Shown: one piece after another, positions 57,271-64,000 of the stretch
Position numbering within the stretch: the stretch's first letter is position 1
How the letters are laid out: each line of letters begins with the position of its first letter
DNA from: an uncultured Flavobacterium sp.
GTDB taxonomy: Bacteria; Bacteroidota; Bacteroidia; Flavobacteriales; Flavobacteriaceae
Length of the DNA stretch: 64,000 nt
Assembly: GCA_943912855.1 (NCBI GenBank)
Contig: CALTVC010000001.1
Coordinates: 1 to 64,000 of the forward strand
Reading direction: 5' to 3'
Program-made: the position numbers and the translations under genes
The notes under the pieces: model-generated
Databases searched by the model: none
The model's input: only the letters and a program-made list of their open reading frames with translations
Told to the model about the DNA's origin: nothing

Positions 57271-58170
57271 CTATTTTATCCCGTTCAGTATGTCTTTTAT
57301 TCTGTTAGTGTCTTCCATTTCCTGATATATGCCTTCAAAATCTTCCTGTTCTAACAATTGCTGAAATTTTTGCAGGTTGGCTATATACAGCCGTAATGCT
57401 TCGGCAACATTGCCTTTATTCTCCTTAAAAATACTTGCCCAGGTAGTAGGCGAACTCTTGGCTAACCTTACCGTACTGGCAAAACCACTCCCCGCCATAT
57501 CAAAGATGTCGGTCTCATCCTTTTCCTTTTCAATAACCGTTTTACCCAGCATAAACGAACTGATATGCGACAGGTGCGATACATAGGCGATGTGCATATC
57601 ATGCGACACCGGATCCATGTAACGGATGCGCATACCCAATGTCTTAAACAGCTCCAACGCTTTTTCCTGTAGTTTAAAGGCTGTCTTTTCAACCTCGCAA
57701 ATGATGTTGGTTTTGTTGTTAAACAACCCGTGTATTGCTGCCGATGGCCCGCTAAACTCCGTACCTGCTATAGGATGTGTGGCAATGTAGTTGCGCCTTT
57801 TGGGGTGGTTTTCCACTGCTTTACAAATAGCCGCTTTGGTACTGCCGGCATCAAACACTATGGCTTCCTCCTTGATGTTATCCAATATCTCTGGCAACAT
57901 TATGGCAATGTGATTTACCGGAACGGTTACAATCACCCAATCTGCATCCTTTACCGCATGTGCCAACCGTGTTTCAGGTGTCTCGGCATGGTTAGCGGGT
58001 TGGTTATGGTGCAGGCAAATACCGTGATTTATAAACCCCAGTAGCAACGCTTCCTCTACGTGCTTTTCGCTGGCATCTACCCCGAAAATTTTCGCCTCCG
58101 GAAAGGCTGTTTTTATATCAAGTGCCAGAGAGCCACCTATGAGCCCCAGGCCAATTATTGTTACATTCAT
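57271..58170 (-). CDS. tyrA: Prephenate dehydrogenase
   Basis: TyrA oxidatively decarboxylates prephenate to 4-hydroxyphenylpyruvate for Tyr. The 299-residue product begins with the Rossmann motif IIGLGLIGGSLALDI (residues 5-19) and has FDAGSTKAAI and the catalytic-region THPIAGTEFSGP (His about 135). No ACT domain or fused mutase is present. It is the third gene of the operon; an 86-base gap with an inverted repeat separates it from the aminotransferase gene. Confidence 0.93.
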   Translation of the reverse strand: MNVTIIGLGLIGGSLALDIKTAFPEAKIFGVDASEKHVEEALLLGFINHGICLHHNQPANHAETPETRLAHAVKDADWVIVTVPVNHIAIMLPEILDNIKEEAIVFDAGSTKAAICKAVENHPKRRNYIATHPIAGTEFSGPSAAIHGLFNNKTNIICEVEKTAFKLQEKALELFKTLGMRIRYMDPVSHDMHIAYVSHLSHISSFMLGKTVIEKEKDETDIFDMAGSGFASTVRLAKSSPTTWASIFKENKGNVAEALRLYIANLQKFQQLLEQEDFEGIYQEMEDTNRIKDILNGIK

Positions 58171-58180
58171 ATTCTTTTTG

Positions 58181-58246
58181 TTTCAGGTTTCAAGTTTCAA
58201 GTTTCTGATACCCTGAACTTGGAACATGAAACCTGAAACTTGAAAC
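58181..58246. repeat. Inverted repeat built from GTTTCAA heptads between aminotransferase and tyrA
   Basis: TTTCAGGTTTCA (58181-58192) pairs with TGAAACCTGAAA (58227-58238), and GTTTCAAGTTTC (58187-58198 and 58194-58205) pairs with GAAACTTGAAAC (58235-58246). Several pairings are possible because of the 7-base period. It may limit transcription or protect the downstream mRNA inside the operon. Confidence 0.6.
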
Positions 58247-58255
58247 TAAAAAAAA

Positions 58256-59401
58256 CTAAAATCGATTAATTGCTTCACTAATTACATCTTCAGATGCGCA
58301 AAGTGAAAACCTTACATATCCTTCTCCCGCACTGCCAAACACCGTACCCGGCGTAAGGAAAATGTGCTTATCATACAAAATGCTGTCTACATACGGTTCG
58401 GCGTTTTCTATGCCTGCCGGCAATTTTGCCCAAACAAACAAACCTGCCGTATCGCGGTTATAGATACACCCCAACTTATCGGCAAGGGTAAAGATAAGCT
58501 CACGCCTTTTGTTGTACGTTTCGTTTAGGTTACTAAACCATTCGTTGCTGCTGTTCAGCGCCGCTATGGCTCCTTTTTGTATGCCGTAAAACATACCGCT
58601 GTCCATATTACTTTTTACTTTCAGTACGGCATCAATCAATTCAGCATTGCCCGAAACCATCCCTACACGCCAACCTGCCATATTAAAGGTTTTGCTTAGC
58701 GAATTTAGTTCCAACGCCACATCCTTTGCGCCTCCCGCCTGAAAGATAGACAACTGCTCTGTATTTAGTACAAAGCTGTACGGATTGTCATTTACTAATA
58801 ATATGTTGTGCTTTTTGGCAAAATCTACCAACTTTTGCAGCATGGCTTTGCTTCCCTTAGCCCCGGTAGGCATATGCGGATAGTTGACCCACATAATCTT
58901 TACTCCGCTTAAATCCTGCTGTTCCAATGCCTCAAAATCAGGTTCCCAATTATTGGCTTCACTAAGGTTATAAAAAACCGGTTCGCCACCTACCAGCTTT
59001 GTCGCAGACGTATACGTTGGGTAACCCGGATTAGGTATCAACACCTTGTCGCCTTCATTAAGGAACGCCATACTAATGTGCATTATCCCCTCCTTACTCC
59101 CCGTAAGCGGCAGGATTTCATTAACCGGATTTAGGCTTACACCGAAGTGATTCGCATAAAAGGCAGCTATAGCTTCACGGAGCTCGGGTAAGCCCTGATA
59201 ACTCTGGTACTCGTGGGCTTTGGCATCAGTAAACGAACCCGAAATGGCATCGAGTACCGCTTGGCTGGGTGGAAGGTCAGGACTGCCTATCCCCATATTG
59301 ATTACCTTTTTACCTTCTGCTATCATTTGGCGTACCTCCCTCAGCTTTCCGCTAAAGTAGTACTCCTTCACCTCATCGAGCCTTTTGGCTGCTGTTATCA
59401 T
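58256..59401 (-). CDS. Class I/II PLP aminotransferase, probably aromatic/aspartate-type
   Basis: A 381-residue PLP enzyme. The cofactor Lys is in LNSLSKTFNMAGWRVGM (about residue 230), with NPGYPTYTSA and WVNYPHMPTGA (usual NPxNPTG replaced by YPHMPTG) before it, and a C-terminal RFSLCASEDVI carrying the substrate carboxylate Arg. Its place between pheA and tyrA indicates that it transaminates phenylpyruvate and 4-hydroxyphenylpyruvate to Phe and Tyr. It overlaps pheA by 4 bases (ATGA). Confidence 0.88.
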   Translation of the reverse strand: MITAAKRLDEVKEYYFSGKLREVRQMIAEGKKVINMGIGSPDLPPSQAVLDAISGSFTDAKAHEYQSYQGLPELREAIAAFYANHFGVSLNPVNEILPLTGSKEGIMHISMAFLNEGDKVLIPNPGYPTYTSATKLVGGEPVFYNLSEANNWEPDFEALEQQDLSGVKIMWVNYPHMPTGAKGSKAMLQKLVDFAKKHNILLVNDNPYSFVLNTEQLSIFQAGGAKDVALELNSLSKTFNMAGWRVGMVSGNAELIDAVLKVKSNMDSGMFYGIQKGAIAALNSSNEWFSNLNETYNKRRELIFTLADKLGCIYNRDTAGLFVWAKLPAGIENAEPYVDSILYDKHIFLTPGTVFGSAGEGYVRFSLCASEDVISEAINRF

Positions 59402-60225
59402 AACTTTCCGTTTTTATATTCGCCCAGTACCTTAAACTGGGTAGTCATCAGTTCTAAAATCGCTTTTGCCTTTAAGTAGTGCTTATACTTTTCAAACACC
59501 ACATCCACAAAAAAGGAGTATTTAAAAGGCGTTTCAGCTATCGGCATGCTTTGTATCTTACTCAGGTTCAGCTTGCAGTTGTTCATCACATTCAGCACTG
59601 TAGCCAGGCTCCCGGGAGTATCTTCAAGGGCAAATTTTATAGATGCCTTATTTATTTCTTCCGGCGGTAGCACACTGTTCTGTGTCTTTACAATTACAAA
59701 GCGCGTTTGGTTATTCTGAATATTATGAATACTTTCTGCTAATACGTCCAACCCAAACATCTCTGCCGCTATGGGGCTGCCTATAGCAGCAATACCTCTT
59801 AAGTTACTTTCAAAAATATAGCGGGCACTTTCGGCAGTATCGGCACTTTCCACAAGTTTAATGTGCGGATACCTACCTAAAAACTCCGTACACTGCAGTA
59901 GCGCCATTGGGTGTGAGTGTACTTCGGTAATATCACTCACGCTTTGTCCCGGTAGCGCCATCAGGGTCATGCTTATGTTCAGATAATGTTCGCCTATAAT
60001 GTGCAGGTCGTTATTATCAATAAGCGCGTAATTAGGGATAATGCTCCCCGCTATGGAATTTTCCAACGCCATGATACCCAATCCCGACTCCTTATTTACA
60101 AGGCTTTGCACCAATGCAGGAAACGACATACACTCGGCGAGTGGTGCTTCGTTACCGAACCACGTTCCTGCCACCTGATGATGAAAACTTCCTTTAATGC
60201 CCTGTATCGCAATCTTTGTGTCCAT
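59398..60225 (-). CDS. pheA: Prephenate dehydratase
   Basis: Converts prephenate to phenylpyruvate for Phe. The start at 60225 (MDTKIAIQGIKGSFHHQVAG) gives 275 residues; a longer frame to 60258 would run into the attenuator hairpin. The catalytic domain shows IQGIKGSFH, VHSHPMALLQC, and the TRF motif in NNQTRFVIV (about residue 170). The C-terminal ACT domain (KFALEDTPGSLATVLNVMNNCKLNLSKIQSMPI) has GSLA in place of GALV and QSMP in place of the ESRP Phe-binding motif. It is the first gene of the operon and is preceded by an attenuator. Confidence 0.94.
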   Translation of the reverse strand: MDTKIAIQGIKGSFHHQVAGTWFGNEAPLAECMSFPALVQSLVNKESGLGIMALENSIAGSIIPNYALIDNNDLHIIGEHYLNISMTLMALPGQSVSDITEVHSHPMALLQCTEFLGRYPHIKLVESADTAESARYIFESNLRGIAAIGSPIAAEMFGLDVLAESIHNIQNNQTRFVIVKTQNSVLPPEEINKASIKFALEDTPGSLATVLNVMNNCKLNLSKIQSMPIAETPFKYSFFVDVVFEKYKHYLKAKAILELMTTQFKVLGEYKNGKL

Positions 60226-60235
60226 AAATTTTAGC

Positions 60236-60264
60236 CAAAAAAAAATCCCGATTTGCATCGGGAT
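60236..60264 (-). terminator. Attenuator terminator in the pheA leader
   Basis: ATCCCGAT (60264 to 60257 on the minus strand) pairs with ATCGGGAT (60252 to 60245) around a 4-base loop and is followed by nine T residues (60245 to 60237). It sits only 12 bases upstream of the pheA ATG, so it ends leader transcription before the operon, not a preceding gene. Confidence 0.85.
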
Positions 60265-60351
60265 TATATATCGTTTGTACGTTTACTTTTCGTTCTTATA
60301 CAGCCATATAACCCCTACCCTCTTTCCAGAAGAAATAAAAATAGGTGTTAT
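60260..60351 (-). promoter_or_regulatory. Attenuator pairing elements: pause hairpin and antiterminator
   Basis: Segment 1 ATAACACCTA (60351 to 60342) can pair with TAGGGGTTAT (60317 to 60308), a pause hairpin over the Phe/Tyr codons with one mismatch. Segment 2 GGGGTTATAT (60315 to 60306) can instead pair with segment 3 ATATAATCCC (60269 to 60260), ten pairs with one G-U. Segment 3 includes the 5' arm of the terminator, so the pairings exclude each other. Confidence 0.75.
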
Positions 60352-60370
60352 AAAAAATCGAACTGTTCAT
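60296..60370 (-). CDS. Phe/Tyr leader peptide of the pheA operon (24 codons)
   Basis: A short ORF from ATG at 60370 to TAA at 60296-60298. It encodes an aromatic run IFYNTYFYFFW, with 4 Phe, 3 Tyr and 1 Trp codon in 11 positions, plus one more Tyr later. The codons lie at 60358-60326, over segment 1 of the leader. A ribosome stalled for charged tRNA-Phe or tRNA-Tyr would cover segment 1, freeing segment 2 for antitermination and allowing transcription of pheA. The whole arrangement is that of a classical ribosome-mediated attenuator. The peptide itself has no other expected role. Confidence 0.85.
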   Translation of the reverse strand: MNSSIFYNTYFYFFWKEGRGYMAV

Positions 60371-60390
60371 TTCGCTATTTGTGTATGGGG

Positions 60391-60420
60391 CTAATTTAGT
60401 AATTAATTTAATACACGCAA
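60391..60420 (-). promoter_or_regulatory. Probable promoter of the Phe/Tyr operon leader
   Basis: TTG at 60420 to 60418 and TAAATTAG at 60398 to 60391 are separated by exactly 19 bases. The -7 box differs from TAnnTTTG at one position. A start near 60384 would put the leader-peptide ATG about 14 bases downstream. Confidence 0.55.
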
Positions 60421-60472
60421 GTGGTTTTTAACTTTTTTAGGAAAAAGTGTTGTTTTTTTGATTTGACACAAA

Positions 60473-60520
60473 TTTCACTAATTCACACAAATTATTTGTG
60501 ATAAGATTAGATTAGTGAAA
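60473..60520. repeat. Nested inverted repeat between pheA leader and purU
   Basis: TTTCACTAAT (60473-60482) pairs with ATTAGTGAAA (60511-60520), and inside them CACAAAT-T-ATTTGTG (60486-60500) is a perfect hairpin. Related GTGAAATTCGT words continue to 60535. It resembles a dispersed intergenic repeat; the purU promoter is not identified. Confidence 0.6.
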
Positions 60521-60581
60521 ATTCGTGAAATTCGTTGCTAAACCAAAAAATCTTTATATTGCCGAAAACTAACTCACAGTT

Positions 60582-61409
60582 ATGGTACTCCTTATACAAT
60601 GCACCGACCGCAAAGGGCTGGTAGCTACAATAGCTAATGTACTGGCAGAATATTCATTAAACATTACGACCCTGCGCGAATTTGTAGACCAGGAAAACAA
60701 CCAGTTTTTCGCGCGTTTTATGTGCGAGGGGAATGCAGATTACACATCCATTAAAACAGACCTTAACCAAGCACTTCCAGAGGATGCCATTATTACCATA
60801 AACCCTAACCCGCATAAAAAAGTAGCCGTACTGGTTACTAAAGAATACCATTGCCTGAGCGACATACTGGTACGCAACCACTTTGGTACACTGGGTGCAT
60901 CGGTAGAATGTGTTATAGGTAACCACCCCGACCTTGAGGATTTGTGTAAGCGTTTTTCCATACCCTTTCATTTTGTAACTCATGAAGAAAAGAACAAGGA
61001 AACCTTTGAACAGGAAATAATCAGTACGCTAAACGGGTATACTTTCGATTATATTATCCTGGCTAAATTCATGCGTATACTATCGCCTGCTTTTGTAGCC
61101 ACTTACCCGTTGCGCGTGATTAACATACACCATTCATTTTTACCTGCATTCATTGGGGCTCATCCTTATAGAAAAGCCTTTGAACGTGGCGTAAAACTAA
61201 TAGGTGCTACCGCCCACTTTGTAACCGACAGCCTGGATGAAGGACCTATAATTTCGCAGGAAACCATTTCGGTAAACCACACCTTTACCCCTGCCGATAT
61301 GGTTAAGGCAGGCAAGGAAATTGAAAAGTCGGTTTTAGCGAAGGCTGTCCAACTGGTATTGCAAGACAGGGTGTTTGTGTACGGTAACAAGACGGTGGTT
61401 TTTGAATAA
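60582..61409 (+). CDS. purU: Formyltetrahydrofolate deformylase
   Basis: PurU hydrolyses 10-formyl-THF to THF and formate. The 275-residue product has an N-terminal ACT domain (LIQCTDRKGLVATIANVLAEYSLNITTL) and a formyltransferase-type catalytic domain with VINIHHSFLPAFIGAHPYRKAFERGVKLIGATAHFV, which holds the catalytic His and the conserved Asp region DSLDEGPIISQE. The released formate can be used by PurT at 4163. The AraC-type regulator starts 13 bases after its stop. Confidence 0.94.
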   Translation: MVLLIQCTDRKGLVATIANVLAEYSLNITTLREFVDQENNQFFARFMCEGNADYTSIKTDLNQALPEDAIITINPNPHKKVAVLVTKEYHCLSDILVRNHFGTLGASVECVIGNHPDLEDLCKRFSIPFHFVTHEEKNKETFEQEIISTLNGYTFDYIILAKFMRILSPAFVATYPLRVINIHHSFLPAFIGAHPYRKAFERGVKLIGATAHFVTDSLDEGPIISQETISVNHTFTPADMVKAGKEIEKSVLAKAVQLVLQDRVFVYGNKTVVFE

Positions 61410-61422
61410 CCACACAGTAGTC

Positions 61423-62253
61423 ATGCAATCGCCTGAGATACGACATATAGAATTTGAAGCGCCGCTTCCGCTGAAGGATAGTATAAAATGCTTCTGGTAT
61501 TCCCGCATGGAATTTGGGCCAAAGGAATCAGGTTTTGAAGTGATTCCTGATGGTTATGCCGAAATTACTTTTCATTTCGGGAGCAGTTGCAGCATTGCTA
61601 CAGACAACGAACTCGAAGCCTTGCCCTCACCTTTTATGGTAGGGCTACTAAATAAACCTGTGATTTTTTTCGCACAAAACCGCCTTGAAGTCATCGGCAT
61701 CCGTTGTTACCCCTGGACTGTTTTTAATCTACTGGGACTTGAATCAAACCAAAAAGGCATTAATACCTTTACCCATGCTATAGCACAACTACAGCAACTG
61801 TTAGAGGAACATCTTAAATCAGGGAATATTGATGTAGCGATAGCCATGCTTTCGGAATATTTTCTCAATAGCCTGCCAAACACTCAGGATACTACCGTGC
61901 AAAAAGCAGGAAACGCCCTCCATAACGCCAAGGGAAACCTCCCCGTTAGTAACATAGCCGATGCTGCCCATACCACCGTACGTACTCTGGAACGTAAATT
62001 CCGTGAATCATCAGGGCATACAGTCAAAGACGTTTCGGCACTACTGCGTTTTGAACAGGCACGGAACCAACTTTGGCTAAACCCCGAAACCCTTCTTGCA
62101 GCCCTGGCAAACGATTTGGGCTATACAGACCAGTCACACCTTAGCCGAGAATTTAAAAAATACAGCGGCACTACACCGGCAGCCTTTGCCCGCCAAGCCA
62201 AAAAAGACAGGCAATTTATCACCCGCGATTTTGTCGCATTTGTACAATCCTAA
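61423..62253 (+). CDS. AraC-family transcriptional regulator
   Basis: The start at 61423 (MQSPEIRHIEFEAPLPLKDSIKCFWYSRM) gives 276 residues; a longer frame would overlap purU. The N-terminal 150 residues match the beta-sandwich sensor of DUF6597-type AraC proteins (VIPDGYAEITFHFG, MVGLLNKPVIFFAQNRLEVIGIRCYPW). The C-terminal 100 residues hold two HTH units (SNIADAAHTTVRTLERKFRESSGHTVKDVSALLRFEQAR, ANDLGYTDQSHLSREFKKYSGTTPAAFARQAK). It precedes the flavin monooxygenase gene by 51 bases in the same direction, so it may regulate it. Confidence 0.9.
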   Translation: MQSPEIRHIEFEAPLPLKDSIKCFWYSRMEFGPKESGFEVIPDGYAEITFHFGSSCSIATDNELEALPSPFMVGLLNKPVIFFAQNRLEVIGIRCYPWTVFNLLGLESNQKGINTFTHAIAQLQQLLEEHLKSGNIDVAIAMLSEYFLNSLPNTQDTTVQKAGNALHNAKGNLPVSNIADAAHTTVRTLERKFRESSGHTVKDVSALLRFEQARNQLWLNPETLLAALANDLGYTDQSHLSREFKKYSGTTPAAFARQAKKDRQFITRDFVAFVQS

Positions 62254-62304
62254 ATCATAACAGTACCCGAATTTTGCATCACATAATTACTAAAATGCAA
62301 AATA

Positions 62305-63435
62305 ATGCTACTACACAATAAGAACATTGCCATTATAGGCGCAGGCCCCGTAGGGCTTACTATGGCACGACTGCTACAACAACAAGGTGTAAATGTTACC
62401 GTTTACGAACGTGATGCAAATCCGCAAGCACGTATCTGGGGCGGCACACTCGACCTGCACAAAACCTCAGGGCAGCTGACCATGAAAAAAGCCGGCTTGT
62501 TGGAACGCTATTTTGAACTTGCCCTACCCATGGGCATCCATTTTTCCGACACCAACGGCAACATCACAGCCACCCGCGACATTACCCCAGAAAACCGTTT
62601 CGACAATCCTGAAATAAACCGCAATGCCCTACGCAAAATGTTGCTTGATAGCCTGAAAAGAGGTACTGTAATCTGGGACAGGAAGTTTACAAATCTTGAA
62701 TTCCGTAACGGACAATGGCACATTTCGTTTGAAAACCAACCCGATGTAATTGCCGACATGGTAATTGGTGCCAATGGCGGTATGTCTGCCATCCGGAAAT
62801 ACATTACCGATACAGAAACCGAGGATACCGGAACGTTCATCATTCAGGGAGATATACCCGAACCTGAAATCAATTGCCCTGAATTCTTTAAACGTTGTGG
62901 AGGTAACAGGCTTATGGTAGCAAACAACGGTAGCATGCTTGTAGCCAACCCACACAACAACGGACAGCTTTCGTATGGAGTGATATTTAAAAAGCCTGAT
63001 ACATGGACCAATGGCAACCCCATTGATTTCAACGATAACAATGCCGTATACAATTACCTCTGCGAAAGACTTACCAATTGGGGCAATATCTACAAAAAGC
63101 TGTTTAAGTCAACTTCCTTTTTTGTTGGACTCACCACCCGAAAACTACCACTTGGCAAGCCATGGAACAGCAATCGTCCATTACCCATAACCCTGATAGG
63201 TGATGCCGCCCACCTGATGCCTCCCTTTGCCGGACAGGGCGTAAATACAGGTTTAATGGACGCATTGGTATTATCTGAAAATCTTACCAATGGGAAATTT
63301 GAAACCATAACAGCTGCCATAACCGCTTATGAAAACGAAATGTTTATGTATGCAGGAGCAGCACAGGCAGCATCTTCGGCTAACGAGCAGGAGTTATGGC
63401 AACCTGGTTTTTCGTTCCGGCAGTTTATAGAGTAA
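62305..63435 (+). CDS. TetX-like FAD-dependent monooxygenase
   Basis: A 376-residue flavoprotein of the PHBH/TetX family. The FAD-binding GAGPVGLTMARLL (residues 12-24), VYERD, the ARIWGGTLDLHK region, GTFIIQGDI and the second FAD motif LIGDAAHLMPPFAGQGVNTGL (D300) follow TetX throughout, and residues line up one-to-one with an offset of 11. TetX Q192 and R213 correspond to Q181 and R202, which are conserved. TetX H234 and M375 correspond to S223 and L364, so part of the substrate pocket differs. It may hydroxylate an aromatic or tetracycline-like compound; activity on tetracyclines is not shown by the sequence. Confidence 0.88.
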   Translation: MLLHNKNIAIIGAGPVGLTMARLLQQQGVNVTVYERDANPQARIWGGTLDLHKTSGQLTMKKAGLLERYFELALPMGIHFSDTNGNITATRDITPENRFDNPEINRNALRKMLLDSLKRGTVIWDRKFTNLEFRNGQWHISFENQPDVIADMVIGANGGMSAIRKYITDTETEDTGTFIIQGDIPEPEINCPEFFKRCGGNRLMVANNGSMLVANPHNNGQLSYGVIFKKPDTWTNGNPIDFNDNNAVYNYLCERLTNWGNIYKKLFKSTSFFVGLTTRKLPLGKPWNSNRPLPITLIGDAAHLMPPFAGQGVNTGLMDALVLSENLTNGKFETITAAITAYENEMFMYAGAAQAASSANEQELWQPGFSFRQFIE

Positions 63436-63438
63436 GGT

Positions 63439-64000
63439 TTAGGTTTTCTTACTCTTCCAGATAAAACCATCCAGAATGTAATGGGTAAACTGCGGTACGG
63501 TAAGTAGTGGCACCAGCAGGAATTGCCAACTCTGCATGGCATTACCTAAGCCAACATTAAAGTGCCCGTTCCACACGAAGATTTCCCAAAGGTATTCTTC
63601 CGAAAAGGCAAAAAACACAAGCACCGCTACATAAGGGATAACACCCCAATAGCGTTTCAGGTAGCCATAAACGGTAGGCACAGGTTGGGATGGCTGTTGT
63701 ATTTCCTTCAGGTAAATAAGCCCCATGTAAGGAATGCCATGCGAAATGACGTTGAGCAGCGTAAACACCAAATCGTTATTATAATACACAATACCAAAAT
63801 ACCATGACAAGGCCGTACCAATGATTATGGCATTTTTAGGAATGTTGAAATACTTTTGGCTAAAGCCAATATAAGCGGTGCGCAGTACATAAAATGCGAG
63901 TATACCATAATACACAAGCGTTAACCCCTGTAACACCTGAGGGTTTTGCCACGAGAAAAACTCATTTGGCATAAACCAGGTATATTGCCGTGGCGGACTC
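63439..64000 (-). CDS. Integral membrane protein, N-terminal part beyond the window
   Basis: The stop is at 63439 and the frame is still open at the window edge (residues ...PRQYTWF precede the internal Met at 63972), so at least 187 residues are visible and the true start is outside. It has five or so hydrophobic helices (LTLVYYGILAFYVLRTAY, AIIIGTALSWYFGIVYY, VFTLLNVISHGIPYMGLIYL, VIPYVAVLVFFAFSEEYLW, QFLLVPLLTVPQFTHYILDGFIW). The HGIPYMGL and TVPQFTHYILDG patterns recur in membrane proteins of unknown function with conserved His. It is convergent with the TetX-like gene, 3 bases apart. Confidence 0.65.
   Translation of the reverse strand, partial: SPPRQYTWFMPNEFFSWQNPQVLQGLTLVYYGILAFYVLRTAYIGFSQKYFNIPKNAIIIGTALSWYFGIVYYNNDLVFTLLNVISHGIPYMGLIYLKEIQQPSQPVPTVYGYLKRYWGVIPYVAVLVFFAFSEEYLWEIFVWNGHFNVGLGNAMQSWQFLLVPLLTVPQFTHYILDGFIWKSKKT

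Noticed and set aside
60236..60264. Hairpin before pheA as terminator of purU or an upstream minus-strand gene
   Set aside because: purU is on the opposite strand and reads away from it, and no gene lies upstream on the minus strand except the short leader peptide, so an attenuator role fits better.

Overview
The window looks like a chromosomal segment of a Flavobacterium-like member of the Bacteroidota (Flavobacteriaceae). Supporting signs are type IX secretion (T9SS) C-terminal sorting domains, an RHS-type protein of the Bacteroidota kind, many lipoproteins, promoters of the form TTTG-N19-TAnnTTTG instead of the sigma70 consensus, a fused DAHP synthase/chorismate mutase, and dispersed palindromic intergenic repeats of a type common in this phylum. 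I see no rRNA, tRNA, CRISPR array, transposase, integrase or phage module.

Layout. 1-3.4 kb: a two-gene minus-strand unit (secreted T9SS repeat protein, then the start of a large RHS-type protein running off the left edge), then a gene-poor stretch with a candidate small RNA. 3.4-12.6 kb: mostly housekeeping genes (purT, bestrophin channel, exodeoxyribonuclease III, fabD, cation-diffusion transporter) mixed with lipoproteins. 12.6-13.6 kb: repeat-rich gap and a DUF559 nuclease-like gene. 13.6-16.1 kb: ECF sigma factor, anti-sigma-like protein and outer-membrane protein in one operon. 16.2-18.3 kb: two paralogous secreted proteins. 19.1-24.2 kb: seven overlapping paralogous genes for periplasmic carboxypeptidase-regulatory-like proteins. 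24.2-27.4 kb: GlxA-type regulator divergent from DoxX, reductase-like, SRPBCC and VOC genes. 28.5-31.7 kb: two MtfA-like metallopeptidases and kynureninase. 32.7-38.6 kb: signalling operon with two 7TM histidine kinases, a lone receiver and a receiver-adenylate cyclase. 38.8-42.9 kb: 1373-residue T9SS surface protein. 44-48 kb: queA, an AT-rich accessory gene of unknown function, aroA, MazG-like. 48.3-54.2 kb: three DUF3857/transglutaminase-fold paralogs, two of which have lost the catalytic residues. 54.2-60.4 kb: dtd and rsgA, then the Phe/Tyr operon pheA-aminotransferase-tyrA-unknown-aroG/CM. 60.6-64 kb: purU, an AraC regulator, a TetX-like flavin monooxygenase and a partial membrane protein.

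How genes work together. The clearest regulatory unit is the Phe/Tyr operon. Its leader contains a 24-codon peptide rich in Phe and Tyr codons, a pause hairpin, a possible antiterminator and an intrinsic terminator just before pheA, which is the layout of a ribosome-mediated attenuator. The two kinases, the receiver and the receiver-cyclase form one operon and probably link a surface signal to cAMP output. The sigma/anti-sigma/outer-membrane unit has an ECF-like promoter in front of it and is probably autoregulated. All assignments come from reading the sequence and from remembered family features; no searches were run.
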